The translations under genes were made by a program, and so were the position numbers. From a virus: a stretch of 64,000 nt of DNA. Numbering within the stretch: position 1 is the first letter of the stretch; each line of letters begins with the position of its first letter. Location: positions 62,001 to 126,000 of the IMG/VR virus record IMGVR_UViG_3300042892_005961; one strand, written 5' to 3'. This document shows, in pieces, positions 52,729 to 62,264 of this stretch. Below the pieces are notes generated by a model that worked only from the letters and a program-made list of their open reading frames with translations, made no database searches and was not told the DNA's origin.

Positions 52729-55700
52729 TTAAAAACCACCTAAATCCAATACAATATTATTTTGTTCTTGTGATATTACCCTTTGTCCTCCCATTGATAT
52801 TGAAGCAGAGATAATTTGTGATTGAATTTGAGCTTGCATCATTGCCATAGCACCTGATATAATAAGTGATTCTCTTAATGGATCAGTTGATGTTAATGTT
52901 GTTGTTCCACGTACTGTTAAATCTCCATCAATAATAACTGAACCTGTTGTACGTAATGAACCTGTAAAATCATGTTTATCATCTAATGTATCACCGAATT
53001 TTGTTGATCCTGATTGATAAAGAATTGAAGATGTTACATAATCAATGTTTAATTGTTTTGCTGTGATTGTACCATCAATTACTACATCTGTATTAACTTT
53101 TAATTTTCCATCAGCTAATGATGCACTTACACTACCACTAACAATTCTATCTAAGTTAAGTCCTGTAATTCCTGATGATGGAATATTATATAATCCAGCT
53201 CCATCACCAACAAACGAACCACTAATTGTTCCGTTGTTTACGGTTAAATCACCTGTGTTAATTGTTAAATCACTATTTGTTAAATCAGCTTGACCGTTGA
53301 AGATGTATAAATTAGAACCGCTTGTTAAATAAAGTGAAGAACTGTCAGTCATTATAGTATTACTATCTGTAATACCAAATTCTGATGTAATTCTTAATGA
53401 ACCTGTAATTTCTACATCGTTTGTTGTTGCCCATACGCTACCTGTTAGAGCGAATAAAGAATCTCCACTAGATCCTGACGAACCATCTGATCCACTTGAA
53501 CCTGAAGTTCCTGAAGTTCCATCTGAACCTGATGAACCACTTGTTCCTGATGTACCATCACTACCCGAAGAACCTGAAGTTCCTGAAGAACCACTTGTTC
53601 CTGAAGTTCCGTCCGATCCACTAGAACCTGAAGTTCCACTTGTACCATCCGATCCACTAGAACCTGAAGTACCACTTGTCCCTGATGTTCCCGCAACTTG
53701 TCCAACTGATGTTAAAACAAAAGAATATGCGGTATTACCTTCAGTATACCAAATAACAGTATGAGATGTTGAATCTTGGTTATCAACCAATACTGTAACC
53801 AACATTCTATTTGTTGGGTCGATGGTTGTTGTTGGTAAAACTAAATCGGTTTGTACTTCTGTAGATGTAACTGAATCGGTCCAACCTATGTAAGATGGTG
53901 TACTTACTAATACTGGACCTATTGGTGTACCTGTAGAATCCGTTAATTGTATACTAACTTGAGCAAATAAATGATCGTTTGATGCTTGTTTTAGGAAGTG
54001 TAAATGAAATCTTTGCGTTCCACCTGGTATAACATTAAATCCTAATTCAGGTGTAATAAATGTTGATACTACACTATCGTTAGTATTACCTGGTAAATTA
54101 ATTGTAACTCCTGTTTGTGAAGCTGATGAAGGATATATATCTAAATCTCTGTATGTGTTAATTCCCGATAATTCTGATTGATTAAAATAATACACTTGAC
54201 CAGCAGATATACCTGTTGCACCTGATGTACCACTAGATCCTGAAGTACCATCTGAACCTGAAGAACCAGATGTTCCTGAAGAACCTGATGTACCTGAAGA
54301 ACCATCTGATCCTGAAGAACCACTTGTCCCTGAAGTTCCATCAGATCCGCTAGAACCTGATGTACCACTAGACCCATCACTACCACTAGATCCTGAAGTA
54401 CCTGACGAACCGTCACTACCACTAGATCCTGAAGTACCACTAGATCCATCACTACCTGAAGAACCGCTAGTTCCTGATGTACCATCTGATCCACTTGAAC
54501 CTGAAGTACCACTTGTTCCTGCTCCACCAACAGATGCAACTACATGTCCTGCCGTTGCGACGTTGAAATATACTTCAATTAAATCTTGATTTACACTTCT
54601 TATTGTTTCAGGGATTACTATGTAACCGTTATCATCAAAAACATTAATAACAGGGTATCTTTCATGTAAATTGTGTGTGAAAGACCACGTTGTTGAAGGT
54701 GAAGAAACGTATAATTGTTTATTAGCCCCTGATACTATTACTGCATTTTCCGCAAATATCGCGTATGATGATGTTCCTGCAAATTGTGATGTATTTGAAC
54801 CTGTATATGTGTTAAACGCCGATTCATCTAATTTACCCGTACCAATTGCTTGACCGTTTAATGTTATTGAACCTGTTATATTAACTGAACCCGTAAAATT
54901 ATGTGTATCATCAAATGTGTCTCCGAATTTTGTTGATCCTGAAGAATAGAGAACAGATGAAGAAACCAATGTAATATTATATTCTTCCGCCGTTAGTACA
55001 CCTTTAATTTTTACTGAACCCGTAATTTCAACATTGTTTGTTGTTGTCCATGTTCCTGGTGTTATCTCAGCAAATAAACTATCTCCTGATGTACCATCGC
55101 TACCCGAAGAACCTGATGTACCGCTAGTTCCTGAAGTACCATCGGAACCTGATGTACCTGATGAACCGTCACTACCTGATGAACCTGATGTACCTGAACT
55201 ACCATCCGAACCACTTGTTCCACTAGATCCATCTGAACCACTTGTTCCTGATGTACCATCTGAACCTGAAGAACCACTTGTTCCCGATGTTCCTGAAGTC
55301 ATTGCTGAGAATGAAACACCATCTATAATTAAACTTCCACTTGTAATATTAAGAGATCCCGTTATTGAAGTATTAGTGTTAATATGTAAACCATCTAAAT
55401 CAATTGAAGCTGTATTACTACCACTACCGATTAAATTTAATTGTAATCCTGTAACACCTGATGCTGGTATGTTAATTAAATTACTACCATCACCATAGAT
55501 GTAAGCTCCACTTATTATTCCACCGTCAACATATATGTTTGAACCACTCGTCATGTATAATGACGAACTATCTGTCATTATAATATTAGCATCAACAACT
55601 CCTAATTGGGAAGTTATTGATAATGATCCCGTAATTTCTACGTCATTTGTTGTTGCCCAAACGCTACCCGTTAGAGCAAATAAACTATCACCTGAAGTAC

Positions 55701-58671
55701 CATCTGAACCTGATGAACCTGAAGTACCACTCGTACCATCTGAACCTGAAGTTCCTGATGAACCATCCGTACCATCGACACCCGAAATACCTGAAGTACC
55801 ATCACTACCTGAGGTTCCTGAAGAACCGTCTGAACCCGATGTACCCGATGTACCATCACTACCACTAGATCCTGATGTGCCTGAAGACCCGTCACTACCT
55901 GAAGAACCTGAAGTTCCTGATGTACCATCACTACCACTAGATCCTGAAGTACCTGAACTACCATCCGAACCACTTGTTCCTGATGTACCATCTGAACCAC
56001 TAGATCCTGATGTACCTGAAGACCCGTCACTACCTGAAGAACCTGAAGTTCCTGATGAACCACTTGTACCTGATGTACCAGAAGTCATCGCTGAGAATGA
56101 AACTCCGTCTATTATTAAACTACCACTTGAAATATTAACTGATCCTGATATAAAAACCGAACCCGTAAACTCGTGTGTGTCGTCCGATGTATTACCAAAT
56201 TTATTTGAACCTGATGTATAAAGAATTGAGGAACTTACATAATTAATATTTAATTGTTTTGCGGTTAATATACCATCAATATACGTGTCTCCATTAACCC
56301 TAAATGTTCCATCGGATTGAATAGAAGCGCTTACTGAACCACTTACTATTTGATTTAGTGCTAAATTTGTTACACCACTTGCCGGTATATTATATAATCC
56401 CGCACCATCACCAAAGAAGGCGGCAGTAATGTAACCACCATTTTCTATAATGATATTACTACCACTTGTTAATATAAGTGATGAACTGTCAGTTAAAAAT
56501 AAACTTGAATCAAATACACCTGAACCGTTGGATACTATTAATGAACCCGTAATAGATGTGTTGGTGTTAATATTAAATCCATCTAAACTAACCGAAGCCG
56601 TATTACTACCACTTGTAATTTTATTTAATTCTAATCCTGTTACACCTGAAGCTGGAATATTATATAATCCCGCACCATCACCAAAGAAGGACGCAGTAAT
56701 GTAACCACCATTTTCTATAATGATATTACTACCACTATTTAAAACCATTGAACTACTATCAGTCAAATACAAGAAAGAATTAACCGCATTAGTACCTTGA
56801 CTAACCGTTAACGAACCTGTAATTGATGTATCGGTATTAATGTTAAATCCATCTAAATTAATTGAGGCGGTATTACTACCACTTACTATTTGATTTAACT
56901 GTAAACCTGTAACTCCTGATGCTGGTATGTTAATTAAGTTTGAACCGTCTCCATAGATATAGGCTCCACTTATTATTCCACCATCTACATATATGTTTGA
57001 ACCACTTGTAAGATAAAGTGATGAACTATCTGTCATTATAATATTACTATCTGTAATACCTAATTCAGAAGTTATACTTAAACTACCTGTGATTTGAATA
57101 TCATTTGTTGTTGCCCAAAAAGATCCTGTTTGAGCAAATAAACTGTCTCCTGAAGTACCATCAGAACCACTTGTTCCTGAAGTTCCACTAGTTCCTGATG
57201 TTCCTGATGTACCATCACTTCCTGAAGTACCTGATGTTCCGTCACTACCTGAAGTGCCACTAGTACCATCACTACCGCTTGAACCTGAAGTGCCTGAAGA
57301 CCCGTCACTACCTGAAGAACCACTTGTTCCCGAAGTACCATCACTACCACTAGAACCTGAAGTACCTGATGAACCGTTCGTACCATCCACACCGCTTATA
57401 CCACTTGAACCACTAGTTCCTGAGGTACCATCTGAACCTGAAGTTCCACTTGTTCCATCTGATCCCGATGAACCACTAGTTCCCGATGTACCGTCTGATC
57501 CACTTGAACCCGAGGTACCTGAAGAACCATCCGAACCACTTGATCCCGATGTACCTGAACTACCATCACTACCTGAAGTGCCTGAAGTTCCTGAAGTACC
57601 ATCTGAACCACTTGTTCCTGATGATCCACTTGTTCCCGCAGTTCCACTAGTTCCTGATGTCATTGCAGAGAATGGAACACCATCTATAACTAAACTACCA
57701 CTTGAAATATTAACTGAACCACTGATGAACAATGAACCTGTAAATTCATGTGTGTCATCCGATGTATTACCAAATTTATTTGAACCTGATGTATAAAGTA
57801 TTGAAGAACTTACATAATCAATATTTAATTGTTTTGCGGTAATAATACCATCAACATTTAACGAACCTGTAATCTGTACGTCATTTGTTGTTGCCCAAAA
57901 AGATCCTGTTTGTGCAAATAAACTATCTCCTGATGTACCATCAGAACCACTTGTACCTGAAGAACCCGATGTACCTGATGAACCATCACTACCGCTAGAA
58001 CCTGATGAACCATCTGAACCACTAGTTCCTGAAGAACCATCCGTACCATTTACACCACTTATACCACTTGAACCACTAGTTCCCGAGGTACCGTCCGAAC
58101 CTGAAGAACCTGAAGTTCCGTCTGATCCCGAAGAACCAGAAGAACCGCTTGTACCTGCCGTACCCGCAGAACCAAACCCACCTGTTGATAGGTCTTTTAT
58201 TGAGTCTCCTAAGATATCATCAATCCAATAACCTAAATCGGGAAACGATAATTGATTTTTAGTTAAATTACCCAATTTTGCGACTCCATCAACATATTCA
58301 TAAAAAATACCATAACTTTCTTCAGTCGGTATATTATCTTGTGCAGATGAATTTATATAGATTTCTAAATTGGTATCTTCAAACTCAATATCTGCATTTT
58401 GATTATCATTAACAGTTATAGATTTAACTGTATAAATTTTACCTGTTGGTAATGCAAATTTCCATCCTATTTGTATATCATTTGCATTATATAAATCGTA
58501 ATTTGGTTCGTTCGTTGGATATGTGGCGTCCTGTGGTGTGATATCAACATTACATATAAATGAAAGGTATACCCCGTTATATGAATCGCCAGAAGTCCAA
58601 GTTGTTGAGATTGTTGTACTTCCAAACTTAATTTTACCAATTATTATTTTATCGGGAGTTCCTATTGCCAT
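52729..58671 (-). CDS. Giant repeat-rich tail fibre protein
   Basis: 1980 aa, the largest protein here. The N-terminus (MAIGTPDKIIIGKIKFGSTTISTTW) is a separate domain. At least six GTSGSSG/SGSDG arrays alternate with near-duplicate modules such as SLFAQTGSFWATTNDVQITGSLNV and DSSSLYLTSGSNIYVDGG. A TWSFTHNLHERYPVINVFDDNG module is shared with the other fibres. The C-terminus ends GQRVISQEQNNIVLDLGGF. Probably built by duplication of a fibre module with a repeat linker. Its start is 17 bases from the adjacent gene's stop. Confidence 0.78.
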   Translation of the reverse strand: MAIGTPDKIIIGKIKFGSTTISTTWTSGDSYNGVYLSFICNVDITPQDATYPTNEPNYDLYNANDIQIGWKFALPTGKIYTVKSITVNDNQNADIEFEDTNLEIYINSSAQDNIPTEESYGIFYEYVDGVAKLGNLTKNQLSFPDLGYWIDDILGDSIKDLSTGGFGSAGTAGTSGSSGSSGSDGTSGSSGSDGTSGTSGSSGISGVNGTDGSSGTSGSDGSSGSSGSDGSSGTSGSSGTSGSDGTSGDSLFAQTGSFWATTNDVQITGSLNVDGIITAKQLNIDYVSSSILYTSGSNKFGNTSDDTHEFTGSLFISGSVNISSGSLVIDGVPFSAMTSGTSGTAGTSGSSGTSGSDGTSGTSGTSGSDGSSGTSGSSGSDGSSGTSGSSGSDGTSGTSGSSGSDGTSGTSGSDGTSGTSGSSGISGVDGTNGSSGTSGSSGSDGTSGTSGSSGSDGSSGTSGSSGSDGTSGTSGSDGTSGTSGSDGTSGTSGTSGTSGTSGSDGTSGDSLFAQTGSFWATTNDIQITGSLSITSELGITDSNIIMTDSSSLYLTSGSNIYVDGGIISGAYIYGDGSNLINIPASGVTGLQLNQIVSGSNTASINLDGFNINTDTSITGSLTVSQGTNAVNSFLYLTDSSSMVLNSGSNIIIENGGYITASFFGDGAGLYNIPASGVTGLELNKITSGSNTASVSLDGFNINTNTSITGSLIVSNGSGVFDSSLFLTDSSSLILTSGSNIIIENGGYITAAFFGDGAGLYNIPASGVTNLALNQIVSGSVSASIQSDGTFRVNGDTYIDGILTAKQLNINYVSSSILYTSGSNKFGNTSDDTHEFTGSVFISGSVNISSGSLIIDGVSFSAMTSGTSGTSGSSGTSGSSGSDGSSGTSGSSGSDGTSGTSGSDGSSGTSGSSGSDGTSGTSGSSGSDGSSGTSGSSGSDGTSGTSGSDGSSGTSGSDGTSGISGVDGTDGSSGTSGSDGTSGTSGSSGSDGTSGDSLFALTGSVWATTNDVEITGSLSITSQLGVVDANIIMTDSSSLYMTSGSNIYVDGGIISGAYIYGDGSNLINIPASGVTGLQLNLIGSGSNTASIDLDGLHINTNTSITGSLNITSGSLIIDGVSFSAMTSGTSGTSGSSGSDGTSGTSGSDGSSGTSGSDGSSGTSGSSGSDGSSGTSGSDGTSGTSGTSGSSGSDGTSGDSLFAEITPGTWTTTNNVEITGSVKIKGVLTAEEYNITLVSSSVLYSSGSTKFGDTFDDTHNFTGSVNITGSITLNGQAIGTGKLDESAFNTYTGSNTSQFAGTSSYAIFAENAVIVSGANKQLYVSSPSTTWSFTHNLHERYPVINVFDDNGYIVIPETIRSVNQDLIEVYFNVATAGHVVASVGGAGTSGTSGSSGSDGTSGTSGSSGSDGSSGTSGSSGSDGSSGTSGSSGSDGSSGTSGSSGSDGTSGTSGSSGSDGSSGTSGSSGTSGSSGSDGTSGSSGTSGATGISAGQVYYFNQSELSGINTYRDLDIYPSSASQTGVTINLPGNTNDSVVSTFITPELGFNVIPGGTQRFHLHFLKQASNDHLFAQVSIQLTDSTGTPIGPVLVSTPSYIGWTDSVTSTEVQTDLVLPTTTIDPTNRMLVTVLVDNQDSTSHTVIWYTEGNTAYSFVLTSVGQVAGTSGTSGTSGSSGSDGTSGTSGSSGSDGTSGTSGSSGTSGSSGSDGTSGTSGSSGSDGTSGTSGSSGSDGSSGSSGDSLFALTGSVWATTNDVEITGSLRITSEFGITDSNTIMTDSSSLYLTSGSNLYIFNGQADLTNSDLTINTGDLTVNNGTISGSFVGDGAGLYNIPSSGITGLNLDRIVSGSVSASLADGKLKVNTDVVIDGTITAKQLNIDYVTSSILYQSGSTKFGDTLDDKHDFTGSLRTTGSVIIDGDLTVRGTTTLTSTDPLRESLIISGAMAMMQAQIQSQIISASISMGGQRVISQEQNNIVLDLGGF
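53465..58170 (-). repeat. Thr/Ser-Gly/Asp coding repeat arrays in the 1980-aa fibre
   Basis: Arrays near 57930-58170, 57145-57660, 55690-56090, 55085-55300, 54220-54525 and 53465-53695. Units GTSGSSGSDG vary in codon use. They alternate with nearly repeated fibre modules. Confidence 0.8.
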
Positions 58672-58687
58672 TCTATTTTTGTCTTTT

Positions 58688-60166
58688 TTAACTTATTAAT
58701 CCGAATGTTATTATACAAGTTGATTGAGCCGAACTTGAATATATAGCTCTGTCATACACTAAACCATATAAATCTAACGTTGTCCAATTTGAGGTTGATA
58801 ATGTTTGTATTGCAGACACAGTATTTGTTTGTGGAATTGTACTTCTACCTACAGGTGGAATACTAACAACATTACCATTTGTATTTCCGTGAACCATAAT
58901 ATTAACCAAAGGTTGTACTTGTTTACTTCCAGGTCTTGTTATTGTTAATCTTGAATTTGAAGGACAACTAAATACCCAACCTAAACCTTCTAACGTTGTT
59001 TTATTTTCACCATTAGGTCCCAACACATTCGCAATTGGCGTTCCCGCAGTATCGATATTACCTCCAGTTGTATTTAATGTAATTTGATACATTAATGCGG
59101 CACCCGCTGCTCCCACACCTGAGGAACCTGACGTTCCACTTGTACCAGTTGCTCCACTTGTTCCTGATGAACCACTTGTTCCTGATGTTCCCGTTAAACC
59201 TGAGGTACCTGAAGTACCTGCCGTTCCTGAAGAACCATTAGTTCCTGCAATACCAGATGTACCTGAAGTACCACTAGATCCGTTAGATCCACTTGTACCA
59301 TCCGTACCTCCACCACCTCCACCAACTATTGTAACAGTAACATTACCCGCACCATTATCTGTAACGGTTGCTCCATCAAATGTGATTTGATCTACTCCGT
59401 TAACTAATGTTGATCCGTCACCAACTTTAAGTGTCGTTGTTCCACCTCCTTCTCCTCCACTTATTGAACTATATAAGTTAATTGACCAACTATTATGATC
59501 ACTACCTCCCACATGTTCTAAAATTCTTATTACTAATTGTGTACCTGAATAACTAACAACACGTCCTATTAAATAATTTAATATATTACTCGCAGCAATT
59601 ACAAGTTGACCCGTGGTGTAAGATAAATTACTATCAACTGTGAAAGTAAGATCTTCTCCATCGTATTCGTCAATATCAGTAATGTATGTTGTTGATGATG
59701 TTTGATAAACATTTCCAGATGTACCTGAAGTGCCTGATGTACCTCTAGCACCGGAAGTACCTGATGAACCACTTGAACCGTGATTACCTGAAATACCGCT
59801 TGTTCCTGAAGAACCACTAGACCCGTTTGATCCTGACGTTCCACTTATACCTGAAGATCCTGATGTTCCCGAAGTTCCTGAAGAACCTGTTAAACCTGAA
59901 GAACCACTTGTACCAGATGTACCACTAGTACCTCTTGCACCTGAAGATCCTGAAGATCCCGAAGATCCTGAAGTACCTGACAAACCTGAAGAACCTGATG
60001 TGCCTGAAGATCCTGTGGTTAAATCAGTTAAACTTGTTCCTGAAACATATAAATTATCTGCGTAGACCGCATTTAATGGAGTTGTGGATGAACCGAGATC
60101 AATTGTGGTACCTGGTGTGACTGTTTCTGTATCAATCTGAGTCCAATTTATTCTTTGTAGTGCCAT
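58688..60166 (-). CDS. Repeat-containing fibre protein
   Basis: 492 aa. MALQRINWTQIDTETVTPG starts the protein. Two Thr/Ser-Gly arrays (about residues 50-150 and 290-355) flank a beta domain (YQTSSTTYITDIDEYDGEDL). GTSGATGTSG marks the second array. The C-terminus has QITLNTTGGNIDTAGTP and INIMVHGNTNGNV-like strands. It probably forms a thin fibre or an accessory of the giant fibre encoded next, 16 bases away. Confidence 0.73.
   Translation of the reverse strand: MALQRINWTQIDTETVTPGTTIDLGSSTTPLNAVYADNLYVSGTSLTDLTTGSSGTSGSSGLSGTSGSSGSSGSSGARGTSGTSGTSGSSGLTGSSGTSGTSGSSGISGTSGSNGSSGSSGTSGISGNHGSSGSSGTSGARGTSGTSGTSGNVYQTSSTTYITDIDEYDGEDLTFTVDSNLSYTTGQLVIAASNILNYLIGRVVSYSGTQLVIRILEHVGGSDHNSWSINLYSSISGGEGGGTTTLKVGDGSTLVNGVDQITFDGATVTDNGAGNVTVTIVGGGGGGTDGTSGSNGSSGTSGTSGIAGTNGSSGTAGTSGTSGLTGTSGTSGSSGTSGATGTSGTSGSSGVGAAGAALMYQITLNTTGGNIDTAGTPIANVLGPNGENKTTLEGLGWVFSCPSNSRLTITRPGSKQVQPLVNIMVHGNTNGNVVSIPPVGRSTIPQTNTVSAIQTLSTSNWTTLDLYGLVYDRAIYSSSAQSTCIITFGLIS
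59105..60020 (-). repeat. Thr/Ser-Gly coding arrays in the 492-aa fibre
   Basis: Arrays at about 59715-60020 and 59105-59305 encode SGTSGSSG and SGLTGSSG, with occasional Ala and Arg, interrupted by a beta domain. Confidence 0.75.
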
Positions 60167-60186
60167 GTAAAAGTAAAGTCTTTTAC

Positions 60187-60196
60187 ATAAATACTT
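60187..60196 (-). promoter_or_regulatory. Conserved upstream element AAGTATTTAT
   Basis: An exact copy on the minus strand, 20 bases before the ATG at 60166, just downstream of the terminator hairpin at 60216-60244. This is the clearest terminator-then-element arrangement. Confidence 0.5.
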
Positions 60197-60215
60197 TTAT
60201 TCCACTAATAGGCAT

Positions 60216-60244
60216 AAAAAAAAGGGTTTCAAACCCTTTTTTTT
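60216..60244 (-). terminator. Hairpin terminator
   Basis: Stem of about 13 bp, AAAAAAAAGGGTT (60216-60228) / AACCCTTTTTTTT (60232-60244), 3-base loop. In the minus direction it is followed by a run of T. It ends the glutaredoxin-thioredoxin unit; its first bases overlap the gene's stop region. Confidence 0.83.
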
Positions 60245-60519
60245 TATAATGTGTATTTTTTTATGATTTCAATACCTTCATCTCGATTATTAAAATCTTT
60301 TCCAGGTATAAAAACTAACCCTTCATCTGTGTTTTCTTTAGTAATATAGATAGTTGGAATTACATTTTGTTTTGTTTGTTCAACAACTTGGTTCCACACT
60401 TTTTTATTTTGACTTATCTCTATTTCATTAAATGATATTTGTAACTCATTTAATTCTTTTTTAAGATCATGACAATGTCCACATCCGTTCATAGTAAACA
60501 ATACTATATTATTAGACAT
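60244..60519 (-). CDS. Glutaredoxin-like protein
   Basis: 91 aa. VLFTMNGCGHCHDLK places the redox motif CGHC at 13-16. VIPTIYITKE supplies the cis-Pro loop. The protein probably reduces disulfides, for instance of ribonucleotide reductase, in concert with thioredoxin. It is 3 bases from a thioredoxin gene. Confidence 0.85.
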   Translation of the reverse strand: MSNNIVLFTMNGCGHCHDLKKELNELQISFNEIEISQNKKVWNQVVEQTKQNVIPTIYITKENTDEGLVFIPGKDFNNRDEGIEIIKKYTL

Positions 60520-60522
60520 ATA

Positions 60523-60828
60523 TTATAATGTATCTAAAATTTTACTATATACACTGTCAACGTTAGCCCCAACTGATCTGTTTATTAATGTATCCCCCTC
60601 GTAAATCATAATGGTAGGTACAGTACTAATACCTAATTCCATTACTGCGTCTTGGTTTTCATCAACATTTACTTTAACAAATGTAATATCTGAATATTTG
60701 TTAGATAAGTTAGATAATCTTGGTGTTAGTGCTCTACATGGTGAACACCAATCGGCTGTGTACTGAACTAATAATTTTTTTCCTTCTGATTGTAATTGTG
60801 CAACTTGTGCGGATGTTACGTATTCCAT
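60523..60828 (-). CDS. Thioredoxin
   Basis: 101 aa. YTADWCSPCRAL holds the CxxC motif (Cys28, Cys31), with STVPTIMIYEG as the cis-Pro loop and full thioredoxin length. WCSPC differs from the classical WCGPC at one residue. It may supply reducing power or act as a polymerase processivity partner; neither is shown. Confidence 0.9.
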   Translation of the reverse strand: MEYVTSAQVAQLQSEGKKLLVQYTADWCSPCRALTPRLSNLSNKYSDITFVKVNVDENQDAVMELGISTVPTIMIYEGDTLINRSVGANVDSVYSKILDTL

Positions 60829-60837
60829 TTGTTAATT

Positions 60838-61920
60838 TTAAAATCCTATTTTATTTCCTTTTGTGGATGTTTTATAGACTTCTGTGTCTATGTTATAAAT
60901 ATCAGCTAAAACCATACCTTCCTCAACTACTTGATTTTTTTCTAAATGTTTTAATAATTTATTGGTTTCCTCCACCGATAACTTCTCAAACTTATGTTCG
61001 GCAATTAAACGACCCTTACGAAGTAGTGCTTGATCAATTTTCTCTCTCTTCATGTTGAAGGTTGCAATAACTTGAATATTTAAACAATCCCCCAAAATAC
61101 CGTCAGTTAGATTAAGGATATTAGATACACCTGCCGGTGACCCGTTACCTTCACGATCACTAATAACTCGTTCAGCATCCTCAATTATTAAAACTGAGTT
61201 TTTGTGGTCCATCAAGAATGGTATAATAGTTGGTTCAGATAACATCTCCGCCATCGATGGTGGAATGAATAAAATATCTTTATCTTTAACCAAAGTAGTC
61301 AAATGTTTAATATAAGATGTCTTACCAGTACCAGGATCTCCGTGAAGTAAAATTATCCCCTTATCGTTATTTTTATTCAATCTTTCAACAATAACCTCAT
61401 GAATCTTATTAAAATCACTTCCATAATTTAATTCTAAATCTGTAGGTGGAACATATAAATCGTATTCTTCAGTATCTAAATGACCCATATCACTTTTAAC
61501 AAGTTGAATATTCGCTTTCTTTTTTGCAACCTCATACTTTTTGAATACACTAAAATCAATTTGTTCTTTAATACCTCCCTTAGTTCCATCGTAAGCAAAT
61601 TCAATATGAACCTGATTTTCTTTTGGTTCTTTATGTCCTCTACTTGACTTGTATGTTCTTACAAAAATTCCTGCAACATCATTCACAAATAAAGATTGTG
61701 TTGATGATTCATAAGTTTTAGATTTGATATTAATTTTTATAACTTCGGTGAACCCGTTCTTTTTTATTTCTTCAATAATATCAGGTTCATACAACAAACT
61801 TATATCCGTAAACTTTGATGGTAATTTGTCATACTTAATAACATAGTATTGTTCTGTTGGTATTTCATTTCCATAAACGGTATCGTAAATGGAATAATTA
61901 GTTGGTAAGTTCTTATTCAT
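60838..61920 (-). CDS. AAA ATPase
   Basis: 360 aa. Walker A GDPGTGKT (194-201), Walker B VLIIEDAE (243-250), sensor ATFN (near 286) and an arginine-finger-like LLRKGR. The N-terminal 185 residues are unassigned. It resembles Bcs1-like or similar phage AAA proteins. It could be a chaperone, clamp loader-like or DNA-associated motor; no clear choice. Confidence 0.82.
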   Translation of the reverse strand: MNKNLPTNYSIYDTVYGNEIPTEQYYVIKYDKLPSKFTDISLLYEPDIIEEIKKNGFTEVIKINIKSKTYESSTQSLFVNDVAGIFVRTYKSSRGHKEPKENQVHIEFAYDGTKGGIKEQIDFSVFKKYEVAKKKANIQLVKSDMGHLDTEEYDLYVPPTDLELNYGSDFNKIHEVIVERLNKNNDKGIILLHGDPGTGKTSYIKHLTTLVKDKDILFIPPSMAEMLSEPTIIPFLMDHKNSVLIIEDAERVISDREGNGSPAGVSNILNLTDGILGDCLNIQVIATFNMKREKIDQALLRKGRLIAEHKFEKLSVEETNKLLKHLEKNQVVEEGMVLADIYNIDTEVYKTSTKGNKIGF

Positions 61921-61928
61921 ATAATATT

Positions 61929-62264
61929 TTAATTAAGACAAATTGAACCGAAATTGGAGAATTCAATAAACACCCCATTATCGTAATCAAAGTCTTCTTT
62001 TTTAAATTGTATTCCGTTTTTAAATTTTGTTTTACTAATGACACTAATCGCCGCAATTGTTTTTCTTAATAATTCAAATTGTTCTCTGTCCAATGTTGCT
62101 GTTCCATTTTTTTCATAGTTCTTCTGTGCAATCTCAGTCATATGTTTGTAAAACAATTCTTCATCTGAATTACTTAAAAAAAATTCTTTTGCTTCTAAAT
62201 TGGTTTCAAAGTAATTTTTAACCGATTGAAGATATATTAAAACTTCAGGCGATAATTTATCCAT
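61929..62264 (-). CDS. Conserved hypothetical phage protein
   Basis: 111 aa. Predicted helical, with LSNSDEELFYKHMTEIAQ and REQFELLRKTIAAISVI, ending in a Phe/Asp-rich beta segment. I do not recognise the family. It shares one base with the NusG-like gene and is 8 bases from the AAA ATPase gene. Confidence 0.5.
   Translation of the reverse strand: MDKLSPEVLIYLQSVKNYFETNLEAKEFFLSNSDEELFYKHMTEIAQKNYEKNGTATLDREQFELLRKTIAAISVISKTKFKNGIQFKKEDFDYDNGVFIEFSNFGSICLN

Noticed and set aside
54141-58049. Minus-strand out-of-frame ORFs rich in Val, Gln, Leu and His within the 1980-aa gene
   Set aside because: They are frame shadows of the repeat arrays, with no sensible product and no independent start context.
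60838-61920. Clamp loader large subunit as the identity of the AAA ATPase
   Set aside because: The Walker motifs fit any AAA protein, and no clamp-loader C-terminal domain or partner gene is visible.
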